Shown here: one piece after another, positions 34,401-46,999 of the stretch
Position numbering within the stretch: the first letter of the stretch is position 1
Layout: the number at the start of each line of letters is the position of its first letter
From: Hemerocallis citrina
Taxonomy: Eukaryota; Streptophyta; Magnoliopsida; Asparagales; Asphodelaceae
DNA: 64,000 nt
Assembly (NCBI GenBank): GCA_017893485.1
Contig: CM030368.1
Coordinates: forward strand, 108,631,549 to 108,695,548
Direction: 5' to 3'
The notes under the pieces: generated by a model
The model's database searches: none
Told to the model about the DNA's origin: nothing
Seen by the model: only the letters and a program-made list of their open reading frames with translations
Position numbers and translations under genes: made by a program

Positions 34401-35680
34401 TAGACCTGGATGCTTACGCACATCTACGTGCCCTACAAAATCTAAAAACGGCCTATCACGAGGCATAGCTTCACCTAAAGTTCTATTGCTTAGTAGGTAC
34501 TCTTGGATCCTTGGCAATTTTATATAAAGACCCATCATTCACTTTACAAATCCGATATGGGACCATCTTAATCTAGGAGTATTACATTGTCATAGTGGTC
34601 CAACATGAAGAAGTTCATAACTATCTAAAGTGACGTCTTAAGCTCTCTATCTCTTAAAGAATAACTACTTCTATCTCTCCATCCATAAGAGAGGATTTAA
34701 AAACCGCATTTTTTGATCAAGAGAAGAGTAATAACACTATCTCTACAACTACTTCTATCTGTTCATGAAGAACAAAGCCAACAAACTCTATCTTTTTATC
34801 AAGAGAAGAGTAACTGACTCCATATCTTCATGAAGAAGAGAAAACCAACCTGATCAAAATATTAGGAAATAGAGATAAATCAATGTCTTGCAGCCGACCT
34901 TCCTAGCAACTATAAATACCCTATGACCTCTTTAGGAACAAGGTAATTGCAAATTTCGCTATAAAAACCTTTACATATCTTTTATGTTTTCTAACTTGGG
35001 CATCAGAGGGTTTGTGGATAGGGCCAACTCAAGTGTATTGAGTTTCCAATTTTTGCGAGTGTTGCCGCTAAATTTGGTGTGGGGGCAAACAGATAGTATT
35101 TGTGAGTTCTTGGAAAACTTGAATAGCAAACACCTAACTTGTTCCGCCGGAGTTTAACCGCGGACTCCCGCCGTTCACCTGCAAGGAAGTGCGAGACACC
35201 GGGGTTTTTCCCGGCGACGCACCCTCCGACGCTCAAGTCAGTAACCAGAAATGATTATGAAAGAGCGTTTAACTAGCAAAAGATTGATTACCTCTTAATG
35301 GAGATGGATGGGGGGTATTTATAGGCATCTTAGGGAACAGATTAGGAATGTAATCCCTGTGATCTGATAAGGAATATTCTCCTTGTATACAGATTAGGAA
35401 TGTAATCCCTAATCCCCAGTAAAAGGATAGATATGAATCAGGGCCGTCGATTAATGTTAATCAGAAACCCTAATTCTATCCTGCTGGACCGGGTTTGTTG
35501 CGGGTTGAAGCCCGCACCCAGTTGAGGTAGATCCGTTCGCGGGTTGTTGGATCTTGTGAGAAGGAGACCCAGTACCCGCTTCAGACCCGTTTGTAGGTGA
35601 AATTACTGTTTTACCCCTAGGCTTCAGGATTCGTGTCCAATTTGGACGGTCTCGATTAAACTCCTATTTTTAGCCACATC
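34401..35680. other. Intergenic, probable LTR fragments
   Basis: No gene is recognised. 34880-35050 carries 'ctataaataccctatgacc', 'ttctaacttgggcatcagag' and then 'gtgtgggggcaaac', wording common in Tat/Ogre-type LTRs. 35270-35460 has 'tatttataggcatctta' and a tandem pair of 'cagattaggaatgtaatccct' (about 35339 and 35391), looking like a minus-strand promoter region. The open frame at 35003-35236 (minus) has no features of a real protein. Confidence 0.35.
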
Positions 35681-37711
35681 AGCGAGTAATTTTGTACTTT
35701 GATCGTCTAGGTTTTTGAAACTTTTTAAACCTTTTAACCTTAGATATTGTTTTATATTCTGACTGACAAACAAATTGTAGATTGAGATCTTCACTGTATT
35801 TGGAGCAACAATTATATCCTAATTTTGAATTTTTAATTTGGTTATTAAACTGTTTATGAGCTTTTGCTTGCTCACAAAATTGTCTCATTGTTTCCACACA
35901 GGCTTTTTTCAGATTTCCTATGGATTGAGCATTTCGTTGTGACGGAGCTGTTGCAAGTGGTTTATCATATTGTTCTTGTATCAAATTATTCCATGGATAT
36001 GGCACTTTTGCAAAAAAGGCTTTCATCTAGAATAACTTTTGGTCTGTAGATTTTAAATAAATTATAAGACCTATGTATTTAGAAACAAATTTTTCTAACA
36101 GACATATGTCGCATAATTGCATTTTTATGAGTTGTAGCTGACTATCATGTTCTTCTCGCAGTGTTTCTCCTGTGAGATCGGCTGCAAGAAGATCAACCAT
36201 TTCTGTTAATGCTTCAGTAAGACTTGTCTTTTGACGAATTTTTTGTATTTCCTCTTTATTTGTATTTTCTAAGCTCGTAAGCCAATGTAAAGCATAGCCT
36301 TCCCAAAAACTAGTAGCATACATTAAAAAATCGGGTATACTCATTCTGGGAAGTATATATGCTATTCCACACATTTTTCGTAACCAGTTTAATAATGTTC
36401 TTTTAAACATTTTATGAGGAACATGATCAATATTTAGAATCATGCCTGTGGTTTCATTCTGCTCTCAAAAATCTTGTCTATTAGATTTACGGGATGAATG
36501 AAGATTTATTAAACCAATTCTTGTTTTGAACTGTGGCCTAAATTCAGGATTATGAGTCTCTGCCATCTGTTCATCCTGTGGTTCAGGAATTTGTTGTTGT
36601 GGTATTTGATTTACTGATTCTTAGGTTTGCGAGGGTATATGCGGTGGTGGTGGTATATACCCTTCCGGTGGTGGTAAGTATAAACCAAAACCACTACCTC
36701 CTGCTCCATTTGTACGAATTGCGTACTGATAATTTTCCGATGTGTCAGAAATGGATTTTGTGGAATCCTCGTTTTCCTCCAGTTGGGAGGTATAGTCTTG
36801 TTCGGATTCCGATTCTTGATATTGCCAATAATTGATTGCATGGGAATGTTTTTCATAATAAGAATAAACATCAATACTATCTATTTCGCCTTATAATTCT
36901 TTTCGTTGTAAATCCTTAAAAGCATCAGATTTTATCTAATTCATCTATGTTTATTTTATTTTTTTCTTCAGACGAATATTTTACCATATGGATTCGTGAT
37001 CGTGATAAGCAAGATAATTTAAAGTCATTTGTAATAGCTACGCTTGGTTTATAAAAAGCTTTAATGCTATCTATATCAGATTTGATCTCATGTAAAAGAT
37101 CAACCATATAGTTAAAGATTCCTTTATGTTCGGAACCTTTAGTAGGAAGATGAACATGACGTTCATATATTTCTGTATCTAACTTATAACAACATTGAGA
37201 TGTGTTAATGATAGGATTACTCATAGAGAGTAAAGGTTTGAACATATTCTATATTTGGTTATAACTTATCATCTAGGTAAAATGTTATCTTCAGAATCTT
37301 TCTTATTCTGTTAATCGTTTTTGACCCTTATCTCTGCTATTAGTATCCCTTACAGTGGATTTCTGGCAGGGTTCAGCCTCGATTCTGCCAGATTTATACA
37401 AAAAATCCAAACAACCCTTCTCTGGGTTTAATGGATACTAACCACAAGCTTCTAATAACACAGAGATAGAGCCCAACCTTACTTCATTTCTTACATAAGG
37501 TGTACGGATTAACGGACAGAGAGCTACTGAAGATTACATTTGATCTGGACAAAAGCTATAAGCAAATATAAAATATGCTCAAAGAAACTTAAGCTATCAT
37601 TAATATTAAGATAAAGAAGAAGACTCACAAAAGACTCTCAACTTGAAGAAAAGGATGCTATGTACACAACTTGGCTCTGATACCAATTTTACAAGCAATT
37701 TTACTAGCACA
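35681..37711 (-). repeat. Terminal duplicate of the viral genome start (downstream copy)
   Basis: It is nearly identical to 48498-51372 except that the MITE at 49453 is absent and a few small indels are present. It contains the primer site and pieces of the two small ORFs (36925-37245 and around 36611-36900) and of capsid (35679-36443). It ends abruptly in the capsid gene at 35681, where non-viral sequence begins. Confidence 0.85.
37671..37685 (-). other. Viral primer-binding site, second copy
   Basis: On the minus strand it reads TGGTATCAGAGCCAA, complementary to initiator tRNA-Met, as used by caulimovirids to prime minus-strand DNA. Confidence 0.9.
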
Positions 37712-37790
37712 CACAAACACTCTGAAAGCACACAAAAGAAAAGAGTACAAAGAGATTTTTCGATATCCCCCAGGTTGAACCAGAGAATCT

Positions 37791-37800
37791 TATTTATAGA
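37791..37800 (-). promoter_or_regulatory. Viral pregenomic promoter TATA
   Basis: TCTATAAATA on the minus strand lies about 105 bases before the primer site at 37685 and after the last ORF (37824). It is a fitting place for the pregenomic RNA promoter. The upstream copy at 51372 lacks it because the insertion starts downstream of this point. Confidence 0.6.
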
Positions 37801-37823
37801 TACAATCTTCCTTCTCCAGTCTT

Positions 37824-38399
37824 CTAATGGGGCATGAGCTGGCCGATAAGAGCGAATATTGTTTGCTGGCAGATAAGAGGGAATCTTGTTGTGAAAGTAT
37901 GAGCTGGTTGTGAATTATTAAAGCTTTTGAGCTGTCCTTCAATTATTTTGACTTTAGTGACTAGTCTGGCCAACCATGCTTCAATCAGTATTTTCTTCTT
38001 CCATAAGCATGTCTCCATTGCTTGCCGCATCATCCTCTTGTCCTTGCCTATAATTTTCTTGTTTGTACAAATAATCTTCCTGTGCAATACTCCCGACACG
38101 ACCCAAATGTAATGAAGTGGGAAGGCTTCAGTTTTCTTGATCCGTTGTCCTGAGTCTTCAAATGCAGACAGTTTTTCTATTAATAAAATAGTTTTTCCTT
38201 CATGAATGGAATGAGCTCCGATTGTGGCTATGTAGTCTACTAGTTCAAAGAAATCATGAGCTGCAGCTAGACGCTCCTTCTCTTCATCAAAATGTTTTTT
38301 ATTGAACTTAATAAACTGGTGTTGAGGTTCTTCTGTGACTCTTTCTAATTCCCAAAGTTGAACAGAGAAAAATAAATTGATGTATTGTCTTTCTTCCAA
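37824..38399 (-). pseudogene. Caulimovirid 3' ORF (possible transactivator-type protein)
   Basis: This is an open frame of 191 codons at the 3' end of the viral unit, just before the pregenomic promoter. That is the position of the transactivator/inclusion-body ORF in related genera. The protein is hydrophilic and mostly helical in composition, and I see no diagnostic motif. It probably continues from the frame at 38400-38687, which an LTR insertion cut. The function rests on position alone. Confidence 0.45.
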
Positions 38400-38687
38400 A
38401 ACGGACCAGATCCTGAAAAGAAAGATCGTCTGAAACTTGTTTGAGTATTCTGCAAGTTTTACTTTGCATATTTGCGGAATACAATGCTTATAATCTTTGG
38501 GGTTATTAGTATTAACCTAGATTTTATGAACAATTCCCTTGCGAATATATTTTTGATATTTCGGGATATCATGAAAGCATGTTATTATTCGTGGATGTTG
38601 GTTAGAGTCAAGAATAACATCCTCATCTGTAAAAAAGGATGCAATTTCTATATCCTCTAATTGTTTGAAGAAGTTGAGGAGGCGTGT
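38400..38687 (-). pseudogene. Viral ORF fragment after the solo LTR insertion
   Basis: A frame reading LLNFFKQLEDIEIASFFTDE begins at the LTR junction and ends with a stop at 38517. Its other half lies across the LTR at 44266-44423 (KELEVEITVQNR, then YQQSLLDD). Together they formed one ORF with coiled-coil character, interrupted after integration. I do not recognise the product. Confidence 0.5.
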
Positions 38688-39088
38688 TGTAGCGCCCCGA
38701 TTTTCAATACTGGGAAACCGTGACACGAGCCAAGACCTTTTCTTCAATTAGTCACAATACACAGAAAAACAGGAGAATTTAAAACTTTTATTTCAACACC
38801 CAATGTATTACAAGTCTGAATATTGTACAACTGCAATACCTTACACTAGAGTTACAATATTACCTTTACATTTCCAAGTATTACAACCTTTAATATCTTA
38901 CATCAGAGTACAAGGAATGAAGAACAACACTTGGTGACTCTCACTTGAGTACTTCTTAACTAATAGATAATCAATACATACACTGCAGCGGAACTAAACA
39001 TAACACTGACTCCTTGCTTTCCTCGCCTTGAGTCCTTCTGAATCTCACCATTGTACCTCGGCGATCCAATACCTATGGAAGTGGGGAC

Positions 39089-39106
39089 GTCAGTATTCAC
39101 TGACGC
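39089..39106 (-). other. Conserved LTR stem-loop (solo LTR copy)
   Basis: On the minus strand CGTCAGTGAATACTGACG forms a 7-bp stem with loop GAAT. The stem is the same as at 23923 and 28352 although the surrounding LTR is diverged. Confidence 0.75.
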
Positions 39107-40186
39107 TTAAAGGCTGATCATATAGCAGCGAATCTCCCAAATAACATACAAAAATATAGCAATGGTATTGGTGTAGTTTAAGTGTTCGTGAGTACTATGA
39201 CTAGACTCTAATGCGATATTTAAATAGAACTAGGATGCTTCCTATTCTAATGTCAGTAAGTCTCTGAAAGCAACATGCAGTCCATACTACATGCGACCCC
39301 ATCTCAAGCCGTTTCTCCATATATAGGGATTTGAACCCGCGTTAATTGTACACAACCTGTTCCTGACACCTACACGTGACTGATGAGGTTGCAGATGTGG
39401 TCATGTGCCACTGATGCAGTACGCCAGTGGTGTCTATGTTCGCCACTGCTACCTGGCCAACCGGACCTCACACAACAAACAGACGATCGTCATTCCAAAA
39501 TCCAAATCATAGGGTTTCGCCAATGCAGGGTAGCGCAAAGCCTACCCTGTGGCACCCTCTGGGGTCTCGCAAGCGCAGGGCAGCGCGAAGCCTACCCTGT
39601 GGCACCCTCAGCCACGGTACTCTAGGAATTAACAGTGCGAGATACGCAACCCGTGTCCTCAACCTGTGAGACGGCACCGTATGTATCCCTTTGACGGGAA
39701 GGTACAACCCATTATCACCACCTAAGGCCTGCCTCAAGGAACAAGTTGGTCGTAAGGCGCCCCCTCTCTCTTCGGCTAGGGTTTGAGCAAAATGACCTTT
39801 TTAAGTCACTACCTTAATATGTCCCTGACTCGACAATCCTAGGGACGATAATAATATAAACACAACATGCTAGGCCTTAAATTAGACCTCACAAGACAAC
39901 TCTACTAGGCTACTCAACCTAGACTTACCAGAATACCTCAGGATCCGGTTTATGGCTTATCGATCCAAGACCCCGGCAATACGAACGCATTCGTATGCTA
40001 CTACCTGAACTTGGATTTCGTCACACTCCGGTCCGCAATCAACCAACGGTTAAGATCAGACGGCACCCGCGAAGTGACTCGTCCACAGTCCCCTAGGAGT
40101 AAGCTAAACACACGTCTTGATGGTCGATAGCCCTAGGGCAATGATATCACCCTAGATGAGCACAACAACAGCGTATTAGCTAAGAC

Positions 40187-40440
40187 ACTACATACGAGTA
40201 ACAACCACATACGAGTCAATAAGCTACGTATGAAACCATAACTACCTACGAGCAGGCGGGCCTCGTAGGAGATAAAAACGTACATACCAGCCAAATAAGC
40301 CGCGTATGAGACCAACAGCTACGCACGGACCGGTCGAGCCGCGTACGAGACAACAACCTACATACGAGCCAAATAAGCTACGTATGAGACCCTCAGCTAC
40401 GTACGGGCCAGTCGAGCCACGTACGAGCATAACCATATGC
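40187..40440. repeat. Minisatellite with 18-20 bp period, TACGTA-type core
   Basis: About 13-14 units run in a row with a consensus near GCTACGTACGAGCCAAATAA. For example, units begin at 40378, 40398, 40417 and 40437 (+ strand), 19-20 bp apart. Each unit carries a near-palindromic TACGTA or variant. It occupies a place in the LTR comparable to the palindrome arrays of the other type C LTRs. Confidence 0.85.
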
Positions 40441-41464
40441 AAACAACCATACAGGTAATCAATCTTAAAAGCAACCGAACGTGCTTACTAGCAAACTTGA
40501 TCTTCTATTATTAGAAGCAACAGAAGAATCTACTAATAGTCTATGATCGGTATTCTACTAATGAAAACCGAAGGCGACATAACAACCATTATCAACTGAC
40601 TACTACTAGTGGTCTTCCCAATCCTCATTACTTCAACCTATAGCGCCTTAAGCATGGCATACAATTGCAAGCATCTTCCTACGACAATCTAACTATATAA
40701 CATAACCACTCACCACAATACTCCTAAGTACGAATATGATTAAGCATGTGCTTATATCAATCTTAGCATGAAAATCACTACGATCTAGACATGAAGTCCA
40801 CTACGGTCAAGCATAGGTTATAACTTGAGCATGAATGCTTACTACTTATCATGACTAATCACCACAACCCAAGCATGGATATATATAAATAGTATGGACA
40901 TACAACATTCCAAGGCACGGTAAGTATTCTAACATTAACCCTACAACATTCTAAGCATGTATTTAAACTTTAGCATGGTGTGCCTCATTCCTAGACATGG
41001 TATGCTACTTTAACACTAACATATGACATGGTGTACATTTTAGTAACATTCTAGTCGTGTATACTAGTTAGGTATCAACCTACAACATAGCATGAGTTTC
41101 TACAACAATTCTAGCATGGATAGAACATAACATAAAAGTCACTACAATAACCATGGATAGTTACTCTAATCTAAGCATGAATATCATTAGTATGGATACC
41201 ATTAACTTAACGCAACCAATAATTAGCATGACACCTACTAACTTATCATGAATAATGATTAAGCATGATCATCTACTAACATAGCATGAACATATACTTA
41301 TCTAGCATGGGTATCATGTAAGCATGAATATTTATTTAATCTAGCATGGTATACAACTTTCCTATAAGCATGTAAGCATGGATAAATTTATATATCATGA
41401 TATCCACTTTCCTACAATTATCTAAACATAGATAAGTGAATCTAGCACGGTATGCAACCTTCCT

Positions 41465-41645
41465 ACTAGTATGAATCTTATTAAGCATGAATAACTACTA
41501 GCATGAATATCTTACTAAGCATGGATAGCTACTAGTATGAATATCTTACTAAGCACGGATAGCTACTAGTATGAATATCTTACTAAGCATGGTTAGCTAC
41601 TAGTATGAATATCTTACTAAGCATGGTTAACTACTAGTATGAACA
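41465..41645. repeat. Tandem repeat, period about 34 bp
   Basis: About five units of 'actaagcatggatagctac' followed by 'tagtatgaatatctt', with one or two differences between units. Confidence 0.85.
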
Positions 41646-41899
41646 TGCAACATTCCTAAGTATATATATATATATATACTTCTAAACATGGTAGATTAAT
41701 TAGCATCAATCCTACAACAATGTGAGCATGGTATTTATTTAGTGATTAACCTACAACATTCTAAGCATGTAGAAAGACTTAGCATGGTACATATCATCCC
41801 TAAACATGGTAAGTAATTTTATCATGGATCCTACAACATTTTAAGCACGTATGAAAGACTTAGCATGGTACATATCATCCCTAAACATGGTAAGTAATT

Positions 41900-42390
41900 T
41901 TATCATGGATCCTACAACATTCTAAGCATGTATGTCACTCTTAAACATGATAGACAATTTTGGCATGAATCCTACAACATGTATATCATTCCTACACATG
42001 GTAGGCAATTTTTAGAATTAATCCTACAATATTCCAAGCATAAATAACCTTCCTAAACATGATAGAGAATTTTACAATGAATCCTACAACATTCTAAGCA
42101 TCATTAAACATGCTAGGTATTTTTAGAATAAATCCTACAACATGTATATCATTTCTACATATGATAGATAATTTTAGAATGAATCCTACAACATTCTAAA
42201 CATAAATAACACTCCTACACATGGTAGATAATTTTAGGATGAATCCTACAACATTCTAAGCATAAATAACACTCCTACACATGGTAGATAATTTTAGGAT
42301 GAATCCTACAACATTCTAAGCATAAATAACACTCCTACACATGGTAGATAATTTTAGAATGAATCCTACAACATTCTAAACATAAATAAA
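41900..42390. repeat. Tandem repeat, period 60 bp
   Basis: Units starting at 42181, 42241, 42301 and 42361 are almost identical over 60 bp ('gaatcctacaacattctaag', 'cctacacatggtagataatt'). More diverged copies reach back to about 41700. The downstream stretch 42400-42850 is rich in 'ctactactac' and 'ttcattttaac' repeats. Confidence 0.9.
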
Positions 42391-44595
42391 TTAATCTAAT
42401 CCAATCTTAGCATGGTATTTACTTTATGAACATAAAATAAACATCTACAACTAGCATCTACAATTACTTCTTTTTATCATCTACTACTACTACCACTTTA
42501 TGTTAATCATGAATATAACATAAGCATCTACAACTATCTACTATTACTACTACTTCATTTTAACATAATACAAAGCATCTATAATTACTTCTTTTTATCA
42601 TCTACTACTACTACTACTTTATGTTAATCATGAACATAAGCATCTACAACTATCTACTATTACTACTACTTCATTTTAACCAAGAATATAACATACAACT
42701 ATCTACAACTACTTCTTTTAACACTTACTACTACTTCTTTATTTTAACAACATACCACTACTACTTTATTTTAACAACATACCACTACTACTTTATTTTA
42801 ACATGGACATAAAACATCTATAACTACTTCTTTATTTTAACAACATACTACTACTACTTTATGTCTACTAATCTTTATTAGCATATGTTTCTCATTATTA
42901 CTAGTGGACATAAAAGAGATCTTTTTAATCCTTTTACAACTAGTGATTAGAAAAAGATCTTTTTATTCATTCTACAACTAGTGATTTCTTTTTCATAATT
43001 AGAACTAACATCTAATTTAGGTACTTTTTACTTTATAAAAGAAACAACAATAATAAAAACAAGGTAAGAACCTTCATTTGGTTCAACCAACATATGCTTA
43101 TCTTTTTAGTCCAAGTCCAAAAACAAGTCTTACAACCAAAAATGGTTGTAAAAAGGTTCATATGCTTTATGTATAGTTCATATCAAGTCCTACAACCCCC
43201 AATCGGTTGTATGTGCAAGTTCATATGCCTTATGTCATTTTAGTCCAATAACAAACACAAACAACAACTACAACTATAAAGATTTGATCTTTATGTGTAT
43301 TTAACACTACCATTTGTTTCTTTTCTTTTTATGTGGTTATTACCATTTACAACCATACACATAACAATATCATTACCACAAACCATTCCCAAAGAACCAA
43401 AGAAAAGAAAACAAGGAGGGTAAGAAGAAGAAGTCAAACAACAATACAAACAAACAAACAAACAAACAAAGAGAAACCCCCACCTTAATCTCTTTGTTTG
43501 GAAGGACTTGCTAGCTTAGCCTCCTCCTTCCCCTAGCTCTTAGAACTCCTAGGAAAACCTACAAGAAAACTCTCTTGTTAGTATGAGGTTCTCTCTTTCT
43601 TTTCCTTTCCTTTCTTTCTTTCTTTTTGATCTTTCTAAAATGAGACAAGGTGGAGAAGGAGGGGGTATTTATTGGAGGGGAGAGGAGAGGGAAAGTGCAA
43701 ATGTGCACTCACATTATGCACAAAAACCCCAAGAAGAGGCAAGGCCGGCCATGCTCCTAGGGGGTAGGGGTGAGGTGGAGGTATGGTGAGGTATGGTTCC
43801 ATGTGGTGGAGGTGTTATGTGAGGGTTTCTAGAAGGGGTTTTAATCTTCTCATGCATACAAAATCCTAGTTTAGGCCTCCTAATCAAACCCTAACCATCC
43901 AATTAAGTTGTCATGACAAGAATGAGTACATTGTCCATGCTACATATTTTGTATAATGTACTAAGTATAATACAATGTATGTATGTGTACATGTATGTGT
44001 ATACAAAAATCCTCATATAATTCTCATAAAATATTTTAATTTGAAAATAATAATAAAATAAGTTTTATTATTAACTCGGAGGATCGCACTACCAATTTGA
44101 TGTATTTCGGATGTACACCGACCGATACATGCGCGTAGACAATGTTTGTGGACAAACCGGCGAAAAATCACCAAAATAATTTGATTTTGGAATTAAAATA
44201 AAACAATAATAAAATAATAATAAAATAGTGATTTACACAAGGTAATATCCGTCCAGGATATTACACGTGTATCATCTAAAAGACTTTGTTGATACATCGA
44301 GATCCTATTTTGAACTGTAATCTCTACCTCAAGCTCCTTTGTTTTGTCATTTTGGATCTGTAAAACTTTTAGTAAATCTATATAATCTTGGATTCTAAGA
44401 TTAATTAAATTTGAAGTATCCATTTGATTGAATATTTCCTGAAGACTTCTTTGTTCTGAAGTTTGTCCAGAAAATAAAGGGACTTCTTTTTTTATTCAGA
44501 GCTTCGATCTTGAGGAAGAAGAGAGTTGTGGCATACTCAGAATGAGTTGTTGTATTTCTGCAAACTTCTGCTGTTGATGGCGAAGTTCAAATGTT

Positions 44596-45093
44596 CTATC
44601 CCAAGAGATCCTTTTCTATCTTGGTAAGCCAGAAATTTGCTTCTCTAAAGTTAGCTGATTGTATCGACCTAAAGCAGCCATTAAATTTTTTGAATAAGTT
44701 TGGTTCATGATGTTTCATTTCTAAATTATACCAATCTTTGACTAAAGAGGCTGCAAATGTCCTCTTGGGCTCTATTGGTACTGGTGTTTTTCCTTTTGTC
44801 AATGGGACAAAGGATTTCTTTGCTTCTGTGGAAGCTGCTGATTTTGCCTCTGTGGAGGCATTGACCTGTTGAGTCTGTTTAGCCAGTTGGGCCTTGTTTT
44901 CTTCTCCTGTGGGAGCAGAGGATGTGCCAGTATCTGTGGAGACCTTTGCGGCTTTTTTAGAGCCTGCTTGCTGCCAGGCTTCTTGTCGTTTCATTTGTTC
45001 TAACAATTCTTGCAATTTCTTTGTGAAGTCTTCGTTTTCATTCACAAAGTTTCTTATTTCATAGCCTGAAAAGAACCTTTTGTTCCCGAACAA
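44596..45093 (-). pseudogene. Viral ORF downstream of RT, low-complexity and coiled-coil
   Basis: This is a 165-codon frame overlapping the end of the RT ORF by 35 bases in another frame. It begins with FFSGYEIRNFVNENEDF and a Gln/Lys-rich probable coiled coil, then an Ala/Thr/Lys-rich stretch (KSAASTEAKKSFVPLTKGK) and a helical end. No RNase H motif is seen here, although RNase H would be expected after RT. It may be the N-terminal part of the transactivator-type ORF. That is a guess from position. Confidence 0.45.
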
Positions 45094-46423
45094 GTTTCTT
45101 TATTTCTCTTATTTCTTGTTTTTCTAGTTCTTGAAGTTGGATTGGAATTTTATCCGTATTCCATCTCCTTGGTTGTTCACCAGTGTGGATTTTATACTTA
45201 GCCTGCTCATCCGTTAGTTTTTGTTGAAGATTTTGGACTTTCGAAGAAATGTTTGGTATAAATTTTCTTCCATAGTTTATTAATCCTAAGAAACTTTGTA
45301 GTTCCTTTAAATTCTGAAATGTTTTAGGAAATTCCTTTATTTTGGAATAAATATGTTGCTGTAACTCTATTGTTCCTTTCTTAATATATTTCCGGAGAAA
45401 TTTGATTTCTGATTTTAATAGTTCGATTTTCTTAAGGCTTAAGATTATGCCATGGGTAAGCAATAATTTTACTAATAAGTGTTGTCTATGTTCATCAGCG
45501 GAGCTTGAAAAGACTAAAATGTCATCAATATAAACTACTACGAATGGTAGATGGCCAAATATGGAATTCATCCATTTCTGGAAGATTTGAGGAGCATTTT
45601 TTAATCCAAAAGGCATAACTAACCATTCAAAATGTCTTTGTGGACAGCTGAAGGCTGTTAATTCAATGAATTTTTGATCTGCTAATTTGAGTTGCCAGTA
45701 TCCTGACTTAGCATCAAATTTGCTATAGTATTTTTCTCCTTGTATCTGCTTCACTAATTGTTCTGCAGAAGGGATAAAATATCCATCAAATTTTGTATAA
45801 CTATTTAGTTTTATATAATTAATCACCATTCTAGCTTTTCCTCGTTTAATCTCTGCATGATTGCGTACAATGAATGCAGGAGAAGAATGGGGACTTGAAC
45901 TCTTTTGTATTAATAGTAAATCCATTAACTCTTCGATTTGTTTGGCAAATTCTTCTTTGTCTTTTGGGGAAACCATAATACTGTTTACTCGAACTATAGA
46001 GTTTTGGTGTGGCTCTAATAGTTCAATTTTACAGTATCTAGGGCGTTTTTCAAACCATTTTAAAGGATTTTTTGTATATAATGGTTCAAGCATATTATGA
46101 ACCAATGTCTCTAACTCTGTGGATGGAAAAAGCTGATATGTATCAGGTTCTTTGTGGGTGTTTTGTTGGATTAGCAAAATATCACCACGTTGTGCTGGCG
46201 TATGGGTAAAATGGGCCGCCAAAGGGGCAGTTAAAGGAATGCGAGGAATGTATCTATTGTCAAAATGCAGAAAGTGGGTATTGAATGGTTCAAAGAAACA
46301 GAGATTATCCATTCCTAAGAGACAATCTGTTTCAAGTACTTGAAGTAGTAAACCAAAATTGAAAGAATATTTTTTCATAGTATTTTGAATATCAGGTATT
46401 TGAACTTGTAAGCCAATAACCAT
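45059..46423 (-). pseudogene. Caulimovirid reverse transcriptase
   Basis: This is a long open frame of 454 codons. RT blocks in order are KIELLEPHQ, SSSPHSSPAFIVRNHAE, ARMVINYIKLN, YYSKFDAKSGYWQLKL, FEWLVMPFGLKNAPQIFQKW, and the catalytic box YIDDILVFS (YIDD at 45521-45532). The connection block follows (FPKTFQNLKELQSFLGLINY, RKFIPNISS). The wording is of the pararetrovirus type, not Ty3. The frame ends soon after the connection with no recognisable RNase H. The enzyme would copy pregenomic RNA into DNA. It overlaps the protease frame upstream, probably by an old frameshift at about 46425. Confidence 0.85.
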
Positions 46424-46428
46424 ATGGG

Positions 46429-46990
46429 TTATGGGGCATGTTTTCCAATAAATTCGTTTAGCATTCCTTTCTTTGTTAAAGGTGTACGTAATTGTGGAGG
46501 AATAAAGACTTCTTGGAGCAAGCTTGTTTTAGCTCCAGTGTCTAGTAAAGCGTGAATTGTAAATTCTTGTATATTGGGTAATTTAATGGTTAATGGGATA
46601 TATATATGTAACTGTGCTTGCTTCTTTAAATCAATATCCCGAATCATTTGACTGAATTTGAGCTAAAGGGATTTTAATCACTTTTTGTTCAGTGTTTTTA
46701 TCCTTTTGATTTAGAAGCATTTTCTTTGTTTGACCTTTAACAGGTTCTATTCTTTCAGACTGAAAACTCTATCTGGGTGGTATGAATTGTGAAGGTTCTT
46801 CTTTCGGCTGTCGAACTGAAAAATTTCTTAACAGGGAATAAGAAGATCTTTCACCAGGACGATTTCTGATTAATGTTGATATCGTATTTTCTGATGCTAT
46901 AAAATATTCAGTAGGTACTTGAATTTTTGATTTCAAGGACTTAATGAATACTTGCATCTCTTGATCAAACTTTAGATGTCTAACATCTAC
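46429..46990 (-). pseudogene. Caulimovirid aspartic protease region
   Basis: The protease block ALLDTGAKTSLL lies at 46525-46560, with DTGA intact, in an open frame 46429-46647. Upstream, 46769-46957 is an open frame reading FIKSLKSKIQVPTEYFI, separated from the protease by stops near 46660 and 46768. The enzyme would process the polyprotein. It sits between movement protein and RT, as in caulimovirids. Confidence 0.7.
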
Positions 46991-46999
46991 TAATCTTGG

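Larger units (their letters stand above)
38688..44265 (-). mobile_element. Type C-like solo LTR (5.6 kb) inserted in the provirus
   Basis: On the minus strand it starts TGTAATATCC at 44265 and ends GCGCTACA at 38688, with perfect 5-bp duplications CGTGT (38683-38687 and 44266-44270). It has no coding region. It is about twice the length of the other type C LTRs because of internal tandem repeats (40187-40440, 41465-41645, 41900-42400, 42400-42850). It shares the conserved stem-loop (39089-39106) and the 'ccgctgcagtgtatg'-like end block. The promoter-side part (43380-43720 on the minus strand) is C/T-rich with a 'aataaatacc' TATA near 43665. Confidence 0.9.

Noticed and set aside
40187..42400. 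CRISPR-like array
   Set aside because: The repeats are directly adjacent units without unique spacers, lie in an LTR and are in a plant genome.
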